The position numbers and the translations under genes are program-made. 9,142 nucleotides of DNA from JALZAA01 sp035316005 (GTDB lineage: Bacteria > Actinomycetota > Acidimicrobiia > IMCC26256 > JACDBD01). Below the pieces are notes generated by a model, which worked only from the letters and a program-made list of their open reading frames with translations, had not been told where the DNA came from and ran no database searches. The stretch spans positions 1 to 9,142 of the forward strand of contig DATFXK010000082.1 in the NCBI GenBank assembly GCA_035316005.1. The letters run 5' to 3'. Positions 5,699-9,142 of the stretch are shown here, one piece after another (positions within the stretch are counted from its first letter, which is position 1; the number at the start of each line of letters is the position of its first letter).

Positions 5699-6680
5699 CG
5701 AGCTCGAAGTCTCGGAGGTCGGGTTCGGCGCCTGGACCATCGCGACCGATTGGTGGGGCAAGGTCGACGACAAGGCCGGCCTCGTGCACGCCGCCCTCGA
5801 CGTCGGGATCAACTTCTTCGACACCGCGCCCGTGTACGGCGACGACGGCTTCGGCGAGACGATCCTCGCCGAGCTCCTCGGGCGGCGCGACGACGTGATC
5901 GTCACGACGAAGGTCGGCTACGACATCGACGCGCCCCGTATCGCGCCCGGCCACTCGGAGCGACCGCAGGACTGGCGCCCGGCGTCGGTCCGGGCGCAGG
6001 TCGAGGCGTCGCTGCGCCGGCTGGGGCGTGACCACATCGACCTGCTGCAGCTGCACAACGTGCGCATCGATCCCGTGCGCGACGACGCGCTGTGGGACGA
6101 GCTCGTCAAGATCCGCGCCGAAGGCAAGGTGCGTGAGCTCGGCGTCGCGCTCGGGCCGGCGATCGGGTGGGTCGACGAAGGGCTCGAGTCGCTGCGGGAG
6201 CGCCCGATCGTCTCGCTCCAGACCGTGTTCAACCTGCTCGAGCAGGAGCCCGGCCGGGCGTTCGCGGCCGAGGCGGCCGCGACCGAAGGGCGCGTCGGGT
6301 TGATCGCCCGGGTGCCGCACGCGTCGGACGTGCTGTCGGGCAAGGTCACGCGCGACACCGCGTTCGAAGGCGACGACCACCGGGCCCACCGAAAGCGCGA
6401 GAACCTCCTCGACCTGTTCGACAAGGCCGACACGTTGGGCTTCCTCCACGAGGCCGAGACGGGCCGCACGATCGGCCAGGCGGCGGTGGCCGGGATCCTC
6501 GCCATCGACGGGTTCACCACCGTCCTCCCCACCTGCGTGACGGCGGACGAGGTGCGCGAGTACGCGGCCGCGTCGGAGCTGCCGTTGAGCACCGACGAGG
6601 CGGCGCAGGTGGACGCGCTCTGGCATGAAAACTTCGGCGTCACCGATCGCTACGAGATGCCGCTGAAGACCAGCGGCTGA
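5673..6680 (+). CDS. Aldo/keto reductase
   Basis: This is a predicted NAD(P)H-dependent oxidoreductase that interconverts carbonyls and alcohols; 335 residues, cytosolic TIM barrel, about the usual family length. The catalytic tetrad is complete: Asp50 and Tyr55 in NFFDTAPVYG (47-56), Lys80 in VTTKVGYD, and His128 in HIDLLQLHN (121-129). Further family features are the opening RLGSSELEVSEVGFGAWTI (5-23) and VRELGVALG in the middle of the barrel. Later segments (GQAAVAGILAIDGFTTVLPTC) match the cofactor-binding end. The frame is open to a GTG at 5646, but the ATG at 5673 begins the conserved N-terminal strand and sits 8 nt after a TACGCT hexamer, so I chose it. The gene overlaps the dehydrogenase by 26 bp in another frame. 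A joint role in aldehyde or sugar-alcohol metabolism is plausible; the natural substrate is unknown. Confidence 0.92.
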   Translation: MRNKRLGSSELEVSEVGFGAWTIATDWWGKVDDKAGLVHAALDVGINFFDTAPVYGDDGFGETILAELLGRRDDVIVTTKVGYDIDAPRIAPGHSERPQDWRPASVRAQVEASLRRLGRDHIDLLQLHNVRIDPVRDDALWDELVKIRAEGKVRELGVALGPAIGWVDEGLESLRERPIVSLQTVFNLLEQEPGRAFAAEAAATEGRVGLIARVPHASDVLSGKVTRDTAFEGDDHRAHRKRENLLDLFDKADTLGFLHEAETGRTIGQAAVAGILAIDGFTTVLPTCVTADEVREYAAASELPLSTDEAAQVDALWHENFGVTDRYEMPLKTSG

Positions 6681-6696
6681 GTTACTGCCGAGTAAC
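6681..6696 (+). promoter_or_regulatory. Perfect inverted repeat, probable TetR autoregulatory operator
   Basis: GTTACTGCCGAGTAAC has perfect 6-bp arms (GTTACT/AGTAAC) around a 4-bp centre. It begins on the base after the reductase stop codon, and its right arm supplies the first four bases of the TAACGT -10 box of the tetR gene, so binding would block RNA polymerase. Length, symmetry and place are typical of TetR-family operators. Confidence 0.7.
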
Positions 6697-6698
6697 GT
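6693..6698 (+). promoter_or_regulatory. Probable -10 box of leaderless promoter for the TetR-family gene
   Basis: TAACGT matches TANNNT and ends 7 nt before the ATG at 6706 (spacer GTCGCCG). It overlaps the right arm of the inverted repeat at 6681-6696. There is no Shine-Dalgarno sequence for this start and no clear -35 element. Confidence 0.55.
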
Positions 6699-6705
6699 GT
6701 CGCCG

Positions 6706-7311
6706 ATGGCGATGCGACTCCCGGCCGAGCAGCGCCGGCGCCAACTTCTCGACGTCGCCTGCGACGTGTTCGCCGCCGGCGGCTTCCACGCGACGGCGAT
6801 GGACGACATCGCAGCCGCGGCCGGCGTCACGAAGCCGGTGCTGTACCAACACTTCCCGTCGAAGCGGGCCCTGTTCGTCGAGCTGCTCGCCGACGTCGGC
6901 CGCCAGCTGCTCGACGAGCTGGCCGTGGCGACGAGCCGCGCCACGACCGGGCGGGAGCGGGTGGAGGAGGGCTTCAGCGCCTACTTCCGCTTCGTCATCA
7001 ACAATCGCGCCGCGTTCCGTCTGCTCTTCGGCGCGTCGGCCCGCAACGACTCCGAGTTCGCCCGGGTGGTCGACGCGATCCTCCACGACGCCGCCGATGC
7101 CATCAGCGAGCTCATCGAGATCGACGCCACCGCCGAGCACCGCCGCGTGCTCGCCCACTCACTCGTCGGCATCGCCGAGGCCACGAGCCGCCACGCACTC
7201 ACCGATCCCGACGCGTCGCACGATCCCGACGAGCTCGCGGCCTGGATCTCCGAGCTGACCTGGTTCGGCCTGCGGGGCATCCGCCCCGAGGACCGCCCGA
7301 CCATCGCCTAG
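6706..7311 (+). CDS. TetR-family transcriptional regulator
   Basis: This is a predicted ligand-responsive repressor of 201 residues that binds DNA as a dimer. The N-terminal helix-turn-helix is canonical: RRQLLDVACDVFAAGGFHATAMDDIAAAAGV (11-41) and then TKPVLYQHFPSKRALF (42-57), with the family's YxHFxSK recognition-helix end. The rest is an all-helical ligand domain with no ligand evident; a segment near 92-110 (AYFRFVINNRAAFRLLFGA) is typical of acyl-CoA or small-hydrophobic-ligand TetR proteins, though that is only an impression. Starts at GTG 6697 and ATG 6712 are also in frame. I chose ATG 6706 because it lies 7 nt after the TAACGT -10 box, whereas 6697 would lie inside that box. The inverted repeat over its promoter suggests autorepression. 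Possible targets are the preceding reductase and dehydrogenase genes or the following membrane glycosyltransferase, which starts 3 bp after its stop. Confidence 0.93.
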   Translation: MAMRLPAEQRRRQLLDVACDVFAAGGFHATAMDDIAAAAGVTKPVLYQHFPSKRALFVELLADVGRQLLDELAVATSRATTGRERVEEGFSAYFRFVINNRAAFRLLFGASARNDSEFARVVDAILHDAADAISELIEIDATAEHRRVLAHSLVGIAEATSRHALTDPDASHDPDELAAWISELTWFGLRGIRPEDRPTIA

Positions 7312-7314
7312 CGA

Positions 7315-9132
7315 GTGCTCGATCATCGCCGAGAGCAGAAGCCGCGCGTGAGATTGACGACGCGCGCACTCAGGACCGATCAGCGTCGCATCGCAACGCT
7401 CCTCGCGGTGATGGTGCCCATCATCGCCATTGTGATCATGGGCTGGCAGCACCGGTGGATCGCCGACGACGGCTTCATCAACTTTCGGTACGTCGACCAG
7501 ATCCGGCACGGCAACGGACCGGTCTTCAACGCCGGGGAGCGCGTGGAGTCCTTCACCAGCCCGGCTTGGCTGGCCCTCTTACTCGGACTGGATCTCCTCC
7601 TCCCGTTACGGATCGAGTGGATCGCCGTCGTCTCGGGTCTCGCACTGACGGCGGCCGGCTTCGCCTTCGCCGCCGCTGGCTCCGCGCGACTCTGGCGCCG
7701 CGTCGTGGGAGAAGGCCCCACCTTTCCGGCCGGCCTCCTCGTGTTTGCCGCCCTCCCTCCGGCCTGGGACTTCGCGACCTCAGGGCTGGATGGTTCGCTC
7801 TCAGTGGCGTGGCTGGGCGCGTCCTGGTGGGCGCTGTGCCGCCACGTGCTCCCGGAGCCGGCCTCGAGCGGGACCGGAACGAACGCGGCGTGGTGGACCT
7901 GCGTGCTCATCGGTCTCGGCCCGCTCGTGCGTCCCGAGCTGGGACTGATGACCGTTGCGTTCCTCGGCGTGTTGCTGATCGCGGAGAGATCGTGGCCCGC
8001 TCGCGTACGGGTGGTCGCATGGGCGCTCGCGCTTCCCGCTATGTACGAGCTCTTCCGCATGGCGTATTACGCCGCCCTCGTCTCGAATTCGGCTCTCGCC
8101 AAGGAGGCCGGAGCCAGCGAGTGGTCTCGCGGGTGGAACTACCTCGTCGACTTCGTCGAGCCGTACTACCTGTGGATCCCGCTGGCACTCCTCGTGCCGC
8201 TCGGGTTCGTCCCACTGGTCCGATGGGTGCGCAGCCGGCCGTCATGGCTCCATGTGACGTTCATCGCCGCCCCCGTCGCCGCGGGGCTGGCGCAGGCCGC
8301 ATATGTCGTTCGCGTCGGCGGCGACTTCATGCACGCCCGGATGTTGCTCCCCGCGCTGTTCAGCCTCCTGCTCCCTGTCAGCGTTGTCGTTTTGCGCAGC
8401 TGGCGATGGGCAGCTGCTCTGCTTCTCGTGCCGTGGATCCTGATCACTGCCATTGCGATACGAGACGGCGGGTTCGCGGCCAACACCACTCGCAATGGCA
8501 CCCCGGTCGTCACGGGGATCGTCAACGAGCGCGACTTCTACGTCAGGTACTCCGGTCTTCAACACCCCGTCACCGTCGATGACTTCGCACGCGCCTCCCC
8601 GCCACTCGATTGGGCCGCCGTGGGACGTGAGACGCGCCGTCGTGTCGCGCGCGGTGAACGAGGCCTGCTGCTCGATCCCTTCAATCCTGCTGACCAGCCG
8701 TTGCCGCTGAGCGATCGGGGCGAAACGCCGATCGTCTCGTTGGTGAAGACGGTAGGGGTCTACTCATACGCGGCGGGGCCACACGTCTTCGTGGTCGATT
8801 CCCTCGGGCTCTCGACCGCACTCGGATCGCACTTCCGTCGCCCCCACGACCCCCGTCGCTTCGGCCCCGAGAGCGAACGCGCCGGTCATGACAAGCCGCA
8901 TCGGGCCCTGTGGGAGGTCGCGCGCTTCACACCGACGGCTCCCGGCGAGGCGCGTGACCTGCGCGACGCGCGTGACTCGCTGACCTGCAGAAGGCTCCCC
9001 AAGCTGCTCGAGGCCGTGACCGGGAGATTCGGACCGGGCCGGGCCGTTCAGAACCTTTGGGCATCCTTCACGCTGACCGGCTTCCGGCTCCCCGAGGACC
9101 CGGCTGCCGCCGTACGCGAGCTCTGCGGGTGA
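7315..9132 (+). CDS. GT-C membrane glycosyltransferase resembling AftB arabinofuranosyltransferase
   Basis: This is a 605-residue polytopic membrane protein that probably transfers a sugar from a polyprenyl-phosphate donor to an extracytoplasmic acceptor. It has about 10-12 hydrophobic segments between residues 25 and 382, then a soluble C-terminal domain of about 220 residues expected outside the membrane. The first external loop holds the GT-C acidic motif: Asp51-Asp52 in ADDGFINFRYVDQIRHGNGPVFNAGERVESFTSP (50-83). A second conserved block is GGDFMHARMLLP (335-346), and the C-terminal domain has VYSYAAGPHVFVVDSLGLS (482-500) and AGHDKP. These three blocks resemble the mycobacterial terminal arabinofuranosyltransferase AftB (GT89) as I remember it. 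Outside mycolate-bearing actinobacteria, homologues may glycosylate other envelope polymers or proteins, so I do not assign the arabinan role. The start is GTG 7315, or GTG 7348 with a weak GAGAG upstream; both keep all membrane segments. Third positions carry visibly more A/T than in neighbouring genes. Confidence 0.82.
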   Translation: MLDHRREQKPRVRLTTRALRTDQRRIATLLAVMVPIIAIVIMGWQHRWIADDGFINFRYVDQIRHGNGPVFNAGERVESFTSPAWLALLLGLDLLLPLRIEWIAVVSGLALTAAGFAFAAAGSARLWRRVVGEGPTFPAGLLVFAALPPAWDFATSGLDGSLSVAWLGASWWALCRHVLPEPASSGTGTNAAWWTCVLIGLGPLVRPELGLMTVAFLGVLLIAERSWPARVRVVAWALALPAMYELFRMAYYAALVSNSALAKEAGASEWSRGWNYLVDFVEPYYLWIPLALLVPLGFVPLVRWVRSRPSWLHVTFIAAPVAAGLAQAAYVVRVGGDFMHARMLLPALFSLLLPVSVVVLRSWRWAAALLLVPWILITAIAIRDGGFAANTTRNGTPVVTGIVNERDFYVRYSGLQHPVTVDDFARASPPLDWAAVGRETRRRVARGERGLLLDPFNPADQPLPLSDRGETPIVSLVKTVGVYSYAAGPHVFVVDSLGLSTALGSHFRRPHDPRRFGPESERAGHDKPHRALWEVARFTPTAPGEARDLRDARDSLTCRRLPKLLEAVTGRFGPGRAVQNLWASFTLTGFRLPEDPAAAVRELCG

Positions 9133-9142
9133 GGTTCGGCTA

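Noticed and set aside
4037..5905. 622-codon minus-strand open frame
   Set aside because: Antisense to the alcohol dehydrogenase and parts of its neighbours; product rich in His, Asp and Arg with no domain.
6681..6696. Intrinsic terminator after the aldo/keto reductase
   Set aside because: The inverted repeat has short, not especially GC-rich arms and no T tract; its overlap with the tetR -10 box fits an operator better.
5622..6944. 440-codon minus-strand open frame
   Set aside because: Antisense to the aldo/keto reductase, whose full catalytic tetrad is intact on the plus strand.
8948..8990. Short direct repeats (GCGTGAC twice) near the end of the GT-C gene
   Set aside because: They encode a short Ala-Arg-Asp repetition in a charged linker of the protein and are too short and few to mean a repeat element.
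1..9142. Search for defence islands, CRISPR, tRNA, IS elements or attachment sites
   Set aside because: I saw no regularly spaced repeats, tRNA-like cloverleaf ends, transposase motifs or terminal inverted repeats, and all gaps between genes are under about 60 bp.

Overview
The window comes from a high-GC bacterium, almost certainly an actinobacterium. The signs are a strong G/C bias at third codon positions, frequent GTG starts, long spurious open frames on the antisense strand, and gene families typical of that phylum. Acidimicrobiia or a relative is my guess, but no marker gene here settles it. The sequence is densely coded: nine protein genes, every gap under about 60 bp, and no RNA gene, CRISPR array, insertion sequence or prophage that I can see.

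Left part, minus strand (1-2282): an enoyl-CoA hydratase/isomerase family protein, followed 12 bp downstream by an acyl-CoA carboxylase carboxyltransferase (beta) subunit that runs off the left edge. Together they look like a short operon for acyl-CoA metabolism (propionyl-CoA or branched-chain acyl-CoA type). The carboxylase gene starts at GTG and has no stop inside the window.

Right part, plus strand (2337-9132): seven genes in one direction. They are a DUF5317-like membrane protein, a GT-B (GT4-like) glycosyltransferase, a two-helix membrane protein overlapping it by 4 bp, a zinc-dependent alcohol dehydrogenase, an aldo/keto reductase whose start lies inside the dehydrogenase gene, a TetR-family regulator, and a large GT-C membrane glycosyltransferase resembling the arabinofuranosyltransferase AftB. 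The dehydrogenase and reductase suggest aldehyde/alcohol redox chemistry. The two glycosyltransferases suggest envelope or glycoconjugate assembly. Nothing ties all of them into one pathway.

The most interesting signal is regulatory. Five genes have a TANNNT -10 hexamer ending 6-8 nt before the start codon, with no Shine-Dalgarno sequence, which is the layout of leaderless transcripts. A sixth TANNNT precedes the dehydrogenase, where a perfect 16-bp palindrome covers the predicted transcription start and a normal ribosome binding site follows. A second perfect inverted repeat (6-bp arms, 4-bp centre) overlaps the -10 box of the TetR gene and is probably its autoregulatory operator. I see no convincing new defence or mobile system; this looks like an ordinary chromosomal region with informative promoter architecture.
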